Shown in pieces: positions 45,484 through 56,290 of a stretch of 64,000 nucleotides of DNA. A model generated the notes under the pieces. The model did not search any database, was not told the DNA's origin, and saw only the letters and a program-made list of their open reading frames with translations. The stretch is from Anadara kagoshimensis (taxonomy: Eukaryota; Mollusca; Bivalvia; Arcoida; Arcidae): positions 4,286,501 to 4,350,500 of the forward strand of contig CM037862.1 of assembly GCA_021292105.1 (NCBI GenBank). The letters run 5' to 3'. A program made the position numbers and the translations under genes. Each line of letters starts with the position of its first letter. The first letter of the stretch is position 1.

Positions 45484-46070
45484 TGGACCAAAATTATGAA
45501 ACCAAAATTATTTTGCAGATGTTGAAAAGCTACCCAAAGGACCAAAAATAAAATCGAAAATGAACAATAATAATTTGTTTTAGTATCATGTTATATTTAT
45601 AGACATATAACACAAACACCAATACTGGTTTTATTGAGTGTTATACAATTATTAATTTTGATTTATTTTGACACTATAGTCAGCCATCGATCACTTGTTA
45701 CGTAACTAACTCACAGCGATTGCTGCAAGCTATTTTCACGATAATCTAAACTCAACCAAACATTGTGACACATTTATAACATCACGATAAACACAATAAT
45801 ATTAATATGAATAGAACTTTTAAAATACCACTTTCAGTCTAATCGATCTTTGATCCATTGTACAGGGAAGGTGTCAGTGTGTCGCGGAAACCTGTCCGGA
45901 TTTTGTACTAAATTAAGATAGTTCCTAACTGACTTCTTATTTAAATATGAAAATAACACAAAATGTATAAGTGATACGGAAATTAAACCGTGACAAGGGA
46001 ACAATAATTTCCCGCTTTTAGTTTTACAAATAAACATGCTATGTATAGTTATAAAAAAATCTGATGATAT

Positions 46071-46176
46071 AAATAAATAAATAAATAAATAAATAAACAA
46101 ACAAACAAACAAACAAACAAACAAACAAACAAAACAAACAAACAAACAAACAAACAAACAAATAAATAAATAAATA
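46071..46176. repeat. AAAT/AAAC tetranucleotide microsatellite
   Basis: AAAT units flank a core of about 18 AAAC units on both sides, as if AAAC arose inside an AAAT array. Confidence 0.97.
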
Positions 46177-46941
46177 TAATTTTACATGTTTTAAAATATA
46201 AAACATACTACAATTAACAAATCATTTGAAATATCCCCACTACACTACATTTGCGTAGCTTTCCCGTCGGTAAAATATTTTTCAATTAATACATGGAGTT
46301 AGAGATGCTGATTTCATTTAGTAATCCATTTCACAAAGCACCCTGATAAATTAAGACTAAAGTTGTATTACTTATCTACCTGTATAATACATGTATCTAT
46401 TATTTATTGAGTAATCTCACTTGTTTCTATATTTATATATTTTTTTCTATTGTAATGGCAATTCCATTTGAGAAATAGGGATGTTAACTTGATATTTCAT
46501 TGATGATGTCGTCAATATTCTAATGAAGATAAATCCATTAAATGTATTGATTTTTATCGGATCGAACTACGTCACTTTACCTTTTCCTTATAAAACTATG
46601 GTCTTTGTACTAGCTGTTAGTTTTATTGTTCATCCATGCATATATAATGTCATGAAGGAAAAGCAATCGTGATAAATGTCCCAGTTGTGATGCCAGCTTC
46701 CAAACAAGTGGGGTCGCTTATGTAGCTAATGAAATATGATTCACGTTAACTGTATAGTCGACTAAAAATACATAACACACAATATTCTCGGCAGGCTTAT
46801 TTTGTTATAGATATCTACCAGGCTAACTAGACACTAACTCTCACTTCTACTGGAAACTTGTATACAGAACCAATTGTTATAACTTGGAATTTTTAAAACA
46901 ACATCTAATTATAGTAATAATTATTATTATATTATTTCACA

Positions 46942-47221
46942 ATGGGTAAAACAGAATTTTATAATTTTGTCATCGTTATAGCATTTTCTATTTTAAGTAT
47001 CGCTGTATCAGAAATGTGTGATCCAAATAAAAATCCTAGTGCAATTACAATTGGAGAGAGGATTTATTACTCCCAACATGTTGTAGTGGGGACTGTTCAG
47101 GACATCATTAGGCCAGACCCCAAATATCAAAACCAGGAGAAGGCTTTTGGGGCTAAATTTACAGTAAAATGTATCTACAAGGGCGGTGCTATACCTGAAG
47201 ACATTACCATCGTAGGAGCAG
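46942..47221 (+). CDS. Secreted protein, first coding exon (partial gene)
   Basis: ATG in context ACAATGGGT, then a clear signal peptide at residues 1-23 (VIVIAFSILSIAVS core). The mature start is near EMCDPN, followed by HVVVGTVQDIIRPDP and FTVKCIYKGGAIPEDITIVG. Donor is GCAG|GTGAGA, phase 1. The pattern of one early Cys, a 'VVVGTV' strand and a 'C.YKGG' strand recalls NTR/TIMP-like folds, but I cannot assign a family. I found no convincing next exon before the window ends, so the gene has a long intron, continues beyond the window, or is broken. A TATAAAA near 46590 could be its promoter. Confidence 0.6.
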
Positions 47222-47284
47222 GTGAGATGATGCTTGTAATATATATTTGGTGTTTTGTAAAAGGATATGATGATGATAATGATG

Positions 47285-47289
<5 letters not shown>

Positions 47290-47318
<29 letters not shown>
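47290..47318. repeat. GATGAT then GA microsatellite
   Basis: Begins as GATGAT units from 47268 and becomes GA, about 70 nt into the first intron of the secreted-protein gene. Confidence 0.95.
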
Positions 47319-47321
<3 letters not shown>

Positions 47322-49345
47322 AAATGTGCCGTATTATTTTTGAAATTGGAATGCAAAAAATGTGGTACAACGTGGTCACAGTAATGTGGAAATGTAGACG
47401 CCTACTCACGTGCTTGTGAACCTTACGATTTTTCATACAAAAATGCATGACATTTAAATCCTTTATTTTAGAAAATTGAACTTTAAAATGCTGGAAAAAT
47501 TAATTTTGTTATATGGTAGTAGTATGACAAATCAGTTTGATAATTCGCCATCAGCATGTTTGTTTGGGATTGATTTTTATATAATTCTGTCTATATCGAT
47601 TTCATACTACTTGTTATGAATGGCTATGTGACTTTTTGTTGTAAACTCTTACCAACTTTTATCAATACCATCAAAGCATATCATTTAACAGCCGGCAACA
47701 TTACAAAAAATCTCGGGACAAAGATGTGGGAAAATCAATAAAAACTCTATTTTTTCAAAATACTCAGTGTCGGTTTTACATCTGCATATTAATGTGTAGA
47801 CACGTGCTGCTCTACATAGTTAACTGTTGCATGAGTAACAGAGGTAGTGACCTCGTTAGCGCCGTGTACTTTTTTTTGTAAAATATTTCATAAACAACAC
47901 TGCACGGACACACGGACGTACATTCGCACGCACATTGATACATGTACGATGTTCTTTTTATATATATACGTACTATATGATGATATGTACTGGTTGATGA
48001 ATTGATACAGCCTGTTTTATTTTAAGCATGGCCCTCAGAGTTAAGTAGGCATGACAGAAGTCAAATATTTGCAACTCAACATCTTGGTCTGAATCAATTA
48101 CCCCTTTACTTCTTTGTCTAATGAATACAAGCGCGTCCGTATTCACTCGACATCTGGTTGAATTTACCCTGCTTTGTCACGGTGATGAAAATAAACCATT
48201 TCCCCTTTCTTTATCAAGTTTGTATGCATAAATTTCAGGATGCTATTTTTATTTCGCAAAATTAATTTTATCATAATATCTTAATGAATGGGATGCAACA
48301 ATGGCATGGTTTTAAACAAAATCAAGACCGCATGTATCGGTGAATAAATTAAAGATTTTTTATGTCCATAAAACATATTTAAATTGTTCCCTTATTTTAA
48401 TTTCAGGGCACGTGTTATTTATTGATAAAAATATGACTTATTAAATTCTTGACATTTTGAATGATTGTAATAAGATAAAATTACACATAGCATGTGGTGT
48501 CATATTATTATTTTGAAATTCCATTTAAAATGACAGAAGTTTTCACTTAATTATATAATAACAATATCGATGGTCATTCTATTAGCAGGAACAATAATTT
48601 AATTAGATGTCCAGCATGTATTTATGTCGGGACAAATTATGTCCACTTGTCATGTCCATTGTCCATCCTTCTGATATAATTAATATAAGTATTGTGGTGA
48701 CAGCTTATACCGGTATTTAGACCTGTTACCTGACAGATGACGTTAACGCTAGCCCCTTCATTATAAATCAAAGCCACGTGCCATTTTGTCAAGTCAGGAG
48801 GGCAATTAGGTCTAGGCTATGAAGTAGGGAGGGGGTCATCATGCCATTTGGTAAATAAATAAATAAATAAATAAATAAATATTGAATCAGAACCACTCGT
48901 CTTGCTTAGATAAGTCTAATACCTTGACATTTTTGAATAATGTTCAACACACCCAAGTAACACCGTAACGGTCTGACTCTCTCCAACTATTTTTTTTTGT
49001 TTATTTTTTGTGGTGACAGTAAGTGCACTGGGTAAAAGGTTCTTTGTCTCGCGCTTCAGTGAAGCGTCACATCAACATACCATGTACCATGTAGACACAC
49101 AATGAACAGGGAAGCTGCTTGTTAAGTAGCAAGCTGGGCCTTGAATTTAAATATTAAAACGGGAACAAATAACAGGGAACAATAAAAATGGAAATTAGGC
49201 AGTAATTGAGGAAAAGGGTTATTTTCTGTCATTGAAATTATTAGTTATATCTAAGGCTGATTTTTGTTCGAAGATAAATAATGAATATAAAATAACAGTA
49301 TACCACTAGAGATAAATGTAATAACGGCATGGTATAGAGATACAG
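47319..49345. other. No exon recognised after the secreted-protein exon
   Basis: Presumed intron or intergenic DNA. I looked for a phase-1 acceptor followed by coding sequence and found none convincing. Confidence 0.4.
48851..48883. repeat. AAAT microsatellite
   Basis: About eight AAAT units. Confidence 0.95.
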
Positions 49346-49460
49346 AACAGACCTGTCGAAAGTTTAACAACATACTAACTAAACGTAAGTGAAGTGCAGC
49401 TGCCAAGTGACCGAGATATGGATAGCTAGTGACTGAAAACCTTCCGACAGATGTAGCTGT
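49346..49460. mobile_element. MITE of the CAGACCTGTCGAAAG family, copy 2 (shortened)
   Basis: The left end ACAGACCTGTCGAAAGTTTA is well kept. The right side is reduced to CTTCCGACAGATGTAGCTGT. Internal AGTGACCGAGATATGGATAG relates to the CTATCCGTATCTGGACC of copy 3 on the other strand. Confidence 0.5.
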
Positions 49461-49734
49461 GTGCTGACAATTTGGCACAAATTCGTTAGCTACAAGTGTT
49501 CAAAATCTCTATAGGCCTCTACTGTATAATAATGACAACCCTTGTAGTATTTATCTAAAACATGTTAGATATACACATTTTTTGCATGATTTGCAATTTA
49601 AACTTTATCGTGATCATGTCAGAAAATATATTTCAAAGTCAATCAAAATTAACCCAACGCATGTATATGTACATACTAATGATACTATTGCATTGCCTGA
49701 ATAAATAAGAATTATGAGAAAGACGTGTACTATC

Positions 49735-49960
49735 TAAAAATCCAAAAAATCCCGTATTCTATTTTAAAGATCCTAGGAAGCATAGGGGTTATTTTAAATT
49801 TCCAGGAAGCCTAACTGCTGCTACTTTAAAATTTCAAAAACTCCCGTGTGATCTTTTTTAAAACTGCCAGGGAGCCTGTGTGATATTTTATATTTTAACA
49901 CCAAAGAGGCCTGTGTGCTATTTAAAATTCCAGGGTGTTATTTTAAGTGTACAGTGGCTA
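49735..49960. repeat. Degenerate ~45-bp tandem repeat
   Basis: Four to five diverged units built on CCAGG(G/A)AGCCT...GTGT GATATTTTAAA. Too degraded to set a unit length firmly. Confidence 0.5.
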
Positions 49961-51168
49961 CTTTTAAGCAAAAGGGAAGAGTGAAAGTCAAACAAATGAA
50001 ATGGGCATAAGCATTTGACCAAACATGGTAAAAGTAACGGTGTGTCTAGTGACGACTTGCTATGTAATGTACGTAGGTGTGTTGAAGGTTTCATGGTGAC
50101 TGACTGGATAAACATATGTAATGAATTCAGAGGCAGAAAGCTATTTTTATATTATTAGCCATGGTTCTGCTTTGTCAAATATTGGTCAGGCGTTTTCTTA
50201 TAACCATATCTTCGGTATTTTAAACTACAAATTATGTCTGGTGAGAAAATCGCCACGGATCTAATTTCAGTCAAAGATTCATTCGAACTATCTGAAACCT
50301 AAAACCAGTCCATCAAGATAGCGCCTTAATATGATGTGATTGAAGCCCATCACATACAGCTACCGTGGCTTTTGTAATTGTATTTCCAGCCTCCAGAAAT
50401 GACATTGGAGTTTGTCACTTCTTAATCATAACTAAGAGAACTTGAGCAGACCGTGTAAATATTGACAAACAATTTAACTTGTTCAGCATTCTAACATGAT
50501 AAAGTAATCAATATAAATAGAGCCATTTGATGGAAAACATCAATAATGGCGTATTACATTTGATACAAGACAGGCCCAGGAGAATTATCTCAGCCATTGG
50601 TTTTATATTAAGTGGAGAACTAGGGCCCTTCTGTCTTTTAACTGACATTGGAATGCTGAGTTTTTTGGCTGTTTGCCGTTTTTGACAAAGTTGGGTCTGT
50701 TCTTTCCTCATTATTAAGTTTATGTTTTATTTATAGTTAGGCTAACAATAAAACCGAGTTTCATTTCGTTCTTATCTCCGGCATTCATTCTTGACACTGT
50801 TAAGGGGAGTAAAATATGATCTTAGCTTGTTTTTGTATGAATTCAATGATTCCTAAAAGTGAGGCCAGGTTCTTACTGTTTTACGATAATTCTTTCTTCT
50901 CCTTAAACACAGAGAATGATTGAGTTCTGACATTGACTGGTTTTGACGACAAAGGTTTATTTTCTTTTTTTCTTTCCGTTTTTAAGACTACACGCACGTC
51001 TTCGGTTCAACATACTGGAAGCTGTTGTTTAATGCTTTAATCAAAGAAATTTAAAATAGCATCTATACATAATATTTCAATTGTGTATGAACAATACAAA
51101 CAAAAGAACATGTTACAGATGATGGAAAACGTATCCCACATTTTCAACATCAGTTTTTAAAGCAACAC

Positions 51169-51501
51169 TTAACGTAATGCTGTAAGACAACAGGCTTCTC
51201 TGATCAATTGTACTAACTGGTATCGTTGTTCTAATTCTTGTTTGCATGGAGAGTATGCCTGTTTCTTCTTGATTTTGATGTTACAATCACAACCTTTGTT
51301 CCGACCTAAAATAATTAGAACATAAATAATTGACAAGTCAGCAAATATTGCGATTAATGCATAGACTATGTTTTTTAATTTCCCTATTTCAAACGTGCAC
51401 CTGAATCCGATAACACGCACTTGCAGCCATACATTACAACTACACAACATCAGAACCGTAGTATATGCACCTATTGAGACCATAGATTGCAATAAATTCA
51501 A
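51169..51501 (-). pseudogene. Possible membrane-receptor exon or fragment, unassigned
   Basis: A 110-codon open stretch with no ATG at its start. It has a hydrophobic segment near its N-terminus (SIGAYTTVLMLCSCNVW) and a strong one in the middle (IVYALIAIFADLSIIYVLIIL), followed by a basic Cys/Lys region and LEQRYQLVQLIRE. The order 'membrane helix, basic loop, RYQ..-IR' is reminiscent of the TM5-loop region of some serpentine receptors. This is a weak call: no splice sites or matching exons were found. Confidence 0.2.
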
Positions 51502-52370
51502 AGTTTATATGTATGATTTTAATGAGCTTTTATTTGTAGATATTAAAACACGTGTATTATAGATTTTTTCATTTCAAATTGTTATTTTTCATTATTAGGA
51601 AATAGGCTTTACTGAATATTTACAAGAATGTATTCTATCCTCAATGATGACAGAATTTCTAATAAGTATTCTATGCTTTTGTTCTACAAGCTGGACCCTC
51701 CTTGTCCACTAAATTTGGCATCGAGTTGAAGTTAATCACTGGATTATGCAAATGTCCAAATACAATGTCATCAAAAACACCCAAAATAATATATGGAATT
51801 TAATTTGCATCGCTATCCTTTCAAAAGTCTGATAATTTTATAAATATTCATAAGCATCAAATGGTCAGAAGAAATTATGCCACAAAGAAAGCCTTTTCCA
51901 ATAATTGACCACGCTCAAACTGTTTTATTTAAGATCAAACGGCTCATTAATCAAAGTGTTTTTATTTAAATGACAAATCAATTGGCGTTTTTTTCTTATC
52001 CTCATAAATTCACACATACGTCATTATCTATAATAGACCTTCAAACATTTTCAAATTCACACAAAGACAGATCTACGATTAACAGCGCTTAATCAGAATG
52101 TGGACATTAACAACAGCTGATGATCAACAAACACAGATCAATATTTATATATGCATGTTACATGATGACAATAAAAATTATCACTTTGTTTATTACTTAT
52201 AGAAGACTTGGCATGGCTGATCGATATTTTACACTTCAGATCATTGACATATGTTTATCTTTGAAGAAATCACCTGTCTGAGTGGTGAGAAATAAATCAA
52301 CAAAATCAGTTAGTCTATAGATCCTAGTTGTAATGCAATATTAATGTGTTAAAAGTCTGAAAATACAACA

Positions 52371-52554
52371 CAGAGCTGTCGAAAGTTTAACACTGAGCTA
52401 ATGAATTAGTGTCAAATAATTAGCTATGTCACGACAGCTGCTATCTATCTCTCGGAAGCTTTTCGGTAACTAGCTATCCGTATCTGGACCGTTTGACAGT
52501 CAACCTTCGACTACTTTTCGTTACTTCAATGTTAAACTTTCGACAGATCTGTAC
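52371..52554. mobile_element. MITE of the CAGACCTGTCGAAAG family, copy 3
   Basis: Inverted ends ACAGAGCTGTCGAAAGTTTA and, reversed, ACAGATCTGTCGAAAGTTTA frame about 184 bp. The interior has TAGCTATCCGTATCTGGACC. Non-coding. Confidence 0.65.
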
Positions 52555-52767
52555 TCTACAATGATCTGTTGATTTTTGTCAATCTTTGTATCAGTTTTTT
52601 GTTTCTGTTGTTGAGAGTTTTTGGCTTGATTGTTAAATTATCGAACATAATTCTGTAGATCTTTATGTACCGATGTAATAAGACAAATTATAACACTTTA
52701 CATCGATACTGATACTGCCAATCATTCCGATAAAGTTCACTTTTAACTGAAGGGGTTTTGGCAGCTT

Positions 52768-52955
52768 AATTGTTTCAAATAATTGTAAAAATGCATTTAT
52801 AGCCTTTCATTGTTTTCGATAAGCCGAGAACACAGAAAGGTGATACGTCATCAGAATGTGACTAAATTGTTTCAAGTAAGGGTAAAATGTGCTTTTATAG
52901 CCTTTCATTGTTTCCGATAAGCTGAGAACATAGGCAGTCATCAGGATGTGACGTA
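52768..52955. repeat. 97-bp diverged tandem duplication
   Basis: AATTGTTTCAA...TTTATAGCCTTTCATTGTTT begins at 52768 and again at 52865. Both halves carry CGATAAGC(C/T)GAGAACA and CATCAG(A/G)ATGTGAC. Confidence 0.8.
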
Positions 52956-54524
52956 TTTGTCAAGGGAGACAACTTACAAGTTTGTTGTTCATATTGCTCT
53001 AAACGGATAAAGAATTCACTTTGTTATACGTTCATTGAATAATTCTTTAATTTAAATTTCTTGGTAACCTTAGAGATCAAACTTTGATTAAAGAAACCAA
53101 TTTAACTAAGACAATACACGAATTAAGTTACATGACGGTTTAAATTTATACAAACTATCAGAGGCATATAATACATGGCATAATTTGCAACCTAAACCCA
53201 CGCTCCGAACCATGTATCGATAATTTTAAACATGACATGGTTTTTACTCCTACAAGTTTACTGCGATCTGGTTCCTACATCTGACAGAAACAAGCAGAAT
53301 CTTATATATTATGGATGGGTTCTTAACCACTGGAACAGGCTTGTGTATTGCAATTTTTACAAAACATGATGGTATATGTTGTAATTAGCGGGAAACGACA
53401 GGTTTCTCTTGATGGGATTTTGAAGTCTGTAGAATCAATCATTGGCAGTGTGCCGTCATACTTTGTTTATTTTCTTTCTCAGTGCGATGTGCCAATGAAC
53501 TATTTTCAAGACTTGAAAAGCTCATCATCAAAATTGTAATATACATAATGGCATTCAAGATCACCTTATACATAAATGATGTTATTGTTTAAAGTACATA
53601 TTTTACTTCAATCAAATTACTGCCTCTAATTAAGTTACTGTCTCTAATTAGTAAAGTGTATTGTTTGCTTCTCACTGTTTTCGTGTACACACATCTGATA
53701 ACAGAGTTATTGTGTCCTATGACCTCCAGTCTAATTGTAATTTTGTATGACCTTGAGTTGCATTGTGGAATTGCTATATCCTCATCATGTTGCTTATTAA
53801 GCAGTTGTTTGCATATTATTTGATTATTTGATTACTTTCCTCGTCCAATCTATAAGAATCATTTCCATTACCTCGGGTATTGCTGATTGGTATTATTGTC
53901 GGGTATCGAGCTAGGTTGTTCTGGATTTCTGATGAAAGGCGGGAATTCTATAGTCGATGTTTATATTTACTGGTGTCTTATTCCGTTCGTATTGTTGATG
54001 CGTATCTAGTGTTTTAGCAGGTTGTTCTGAATATTTCATCATGTTATTGCACGTGGGTAATAAAATACATATGGTAAATATTTTGCAGAAGTATTACTTT
54101 TTACCTTAATGGTTTTCAAGCAAAGCATGGGTAACGTCAGTGGATGGTTAGAACTATCCCCCACAAAAAACTATCCAAATTTCTCTGTAGATAGTGAGTT
54201 TATTTGAAGTTTATCACAAGTGATATCAGAGTTAATGTTATATATCAGCTGTGAAGTTATACAGCCTGATCAGACTTCTCACTGAAATCACCACAGGCCA
54301 TTCCAACCTTTCTATGTAGAGGCATCTCTAATTTCGTAATCGGATTTGATAACAGAACTAAACGATCCGTGTGATCGTATAAGACCACCTTATAATAGCC
54401 CATTTTCATCGGAATCTGTATGGCTTTTGTTAAGTATGTTGGCAGCTGTTTTATACTTTTGTAATGTTCGACATTTATAGAAACAGTGTGTTATGTTTGA
54501 AGATGATTTCCTATTGTGAGCAAA

Positions 54525-54661
54525 TAAAACAAACACACCAAAACATGTCCAAACCGAAATCCTAAAGCAAAGTCAAAACTTTAAAGCTGGCAAATTAGGT
54601 TATACAAGTGAAGCCAGGTTCTCGCTCTGAAAGAGTAAACACTTCCTGTTTAGTTAGCTAC
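54525..54661 (+). repeat. Dispersed repeat D running into the 42-bp minisatellite
   Basis: Reads AAACAAACACACCAAAACAT, GTCCAAACCGAAATCCTAAA, GCAAAGTCAAAACTTTAAAG, CTGGCAAATTAGGTTATACA, then GTGAAGCCAGGTTCTCGCTC and TTCCTGTTTAGTTAGCTACA. It leads straight into GGGAATAAAAGAAACGTGGA, the first minisatellite unit. Confidence 0.7.
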
Positions 54662-55318
54662 ACCCGCCAAAATTGGGAATAAAAGAAACGTGGAACTATG
54701 GGACGTCAAATATATCAAGGGTAAAAGGAACGTGGGACTATGGGACGTCAAATATATCCAGGGTAAAAGGAACGTGGGACTATGGGACGTCAAATATATC
54801 CAGGGTAAAAGGAACGTGGAACTATGGGACGTCAAATATATCCAGGGTAAAAGGAAGGTGGGACTATGGGACGTCAAATGTATCCAGGGTAAAAGAAACG
54901 TGAAACTATGGGACGTCAAATATATCCAGGGTAAAAGAAACGTGGAACTATGGGACGTCAAATATATCCAGGGTAAAAGGAACGTGGAACTATGGGACGT
55001 CAAATATATCCAGGGTAAAAGGAACGTGGAACTATGGGACGTCAAATATATCCAGGGTAAAGGGAAGGTGGGACTATGGGACGTCAAATGTATCCAGGGT
55101 AAAAGAAACGTGAAACTATGGGACGTCAAATATATCCAGGGTAAAAGAAACGTGGAACTATGGGACGTCAAATATATCCAGGGTGAAAGGAACGTGGAAC
55201 TATGGGACGTCAAATATATCCAGGGTAAAAGAAACGTGGAACTATGGGACGTCAAATATATCCAGGGTAAAAGGAACATGGAATTATGGAACGTCAAATA
55301 TATCAAGGGTATTTTTGA
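54662..55318. repeat. 42-bp minisatellite, ~15 copies
   Basis: The unit is GGTAAAAGGAACGTGGAACT, ATGGGACGTCAAATATATCC, AG. Since 42 is a multiple of 3 and the unit lacks stops in several frames, long ORFs appear on both strands (about 210 and 227 aa); they are not genes. Related single units occur at 19427-19472 and 28945-28990. The unit block 'aaggtggga..tgtatcc' recurs about 210 bp apart, showing higher-order duplication. Confidence 0.92.
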
Positions 55319-56147
55319 ATAGAAAGACATCATATTGTAACTGATTTCCTATTGTGAGCAAACATATTATCATGATAATTATACACACTGTATAAAAACC
55401 AATTACAAAATTGCCAGCAGTATAACAATTCCCTGACCCCATATAGCAAGTGAACATGCAGAAGCAAAAGTGTTCAATAAGTCGCAATCTCTATGGATGG
55501 AAATTAAGTAGTTGAGCTGTAAATCTGAATTCACAGATCTATTTACTCCCAACTACATGCATGTGCTTAATGTATTTTTGCCCTCGTTCATTATTAATTG
55601 ACTTTGAAAAAAGGCACATTAGGTTTAAGTAATCCCCGATGTGTTATAGAGTTATTCATGGTTCATTCTCCTTTAAAACAAAGCTAAGGTTGTTTTCGTT
55701 TGTTGATTGTTCTTTAGAACGTTTGATCATATCATATAAACGTCTTGGTAATATGAAACATTCAACTTGCTTGTATTCGGATTTTTATGCGATGAAAACT
55801 TTAATCTACAGATAATTTGCAAATTTTGAAAAATACCAATGAGACACTCAATCTCTAAAACTCATTATCATGATTTAGTTTATTTAATTTTTAATAATTA
55901 CACTTAAAACTAGCATACTGTATATATAAGAGGTTTATTAAATGGTTATATTTGTTACAAGACTTTCATTTCCTTTCAGTTCAGACACGCCTGTTCATAC
56001 TTAAATTTACACCAGGGAATATACAAGTGCATTTTGTACTTCCATTTTTACAACCAAGGAAAACAAATCTGAGGTCTAATCAGGAGTTATTGGATGGTTA
56101 AAATATGCAGTCACAAGCCTTTAAATTAAAAACAAACAAGTCACGTT
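55319..56147. other. No gene seen
   Basis: AT-rich. A TTTCAG at 55974-55979 precedes about 40 open codons, too weak to call an exon. Confidence 0.4.
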
Positions 56148-56290
56148 TTAACTTAATTTGTACAGTTTCAAAGTTGTAACTAGCTTTGGAATTTTGATTT
56201 GGACATATATTGGTATGTCACCAGGGAAGTGAGACTGGATGCCCCAGAAGGATAAGCCATTCCTGTTTAGCTAACTACATCCATCGACAC
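56148..56290. repeat. Dispersed repeat D, rearranged copy
   Basis: A minus-orientation D segment (CAGTTTCAAAGTTGTAACTA ... TTGGACATATATTGGTATGT) is joined directly to the other end of the family in plus orientation (CACCAGGGAAGTGAGACTGG ... TTCCTGTTTAGCTAACTACA). The family is therefore inverted on itself here. Confidence 0.6.

Larger units (their letters stand above)
45069..45547 (-). mobile_element. Retrozyme-like tandem element with two hammerhead ribozymes (339-bp monomer)
   Basis: A 140-bp block (45069-45208) recurs, apparently without a difference, at 45408-45547. The copies are 339 bp apart with 199 bp of unique sequence between, so the element is about 1.4 monomers. Each copy contains a complete type I hammerhead on the minus strand at the same offset. 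Tandem monomers of a few hundred bp with short-stem-III hammerheads are the arrangement of metazoan small retrozymes and of Penelope-like element pseudo-LTRs. No ORF is present, so it would need outside machinery. No clear target duplication was found. Confidence 0.85.

Noticed and set aside
45069-45547. LTRs of a short retrotransposon
   Set aside because: The repeats lack TG...CA ends and enclose only 199 bp; the hammerhead cores explain them better.
54650-55333. Overlapping ORFs of 210-227 codons on both strands
   Set aside because: They translate a 42-bp minisatellite with no non-repeat coding part.
55980-56101. Possible second exon of the secreted-protein gene after a TTTCAG
   Set aside because: Phase fits, but the predicted protein has no features expected after the first exon and ends in a stop after about 40 codons.
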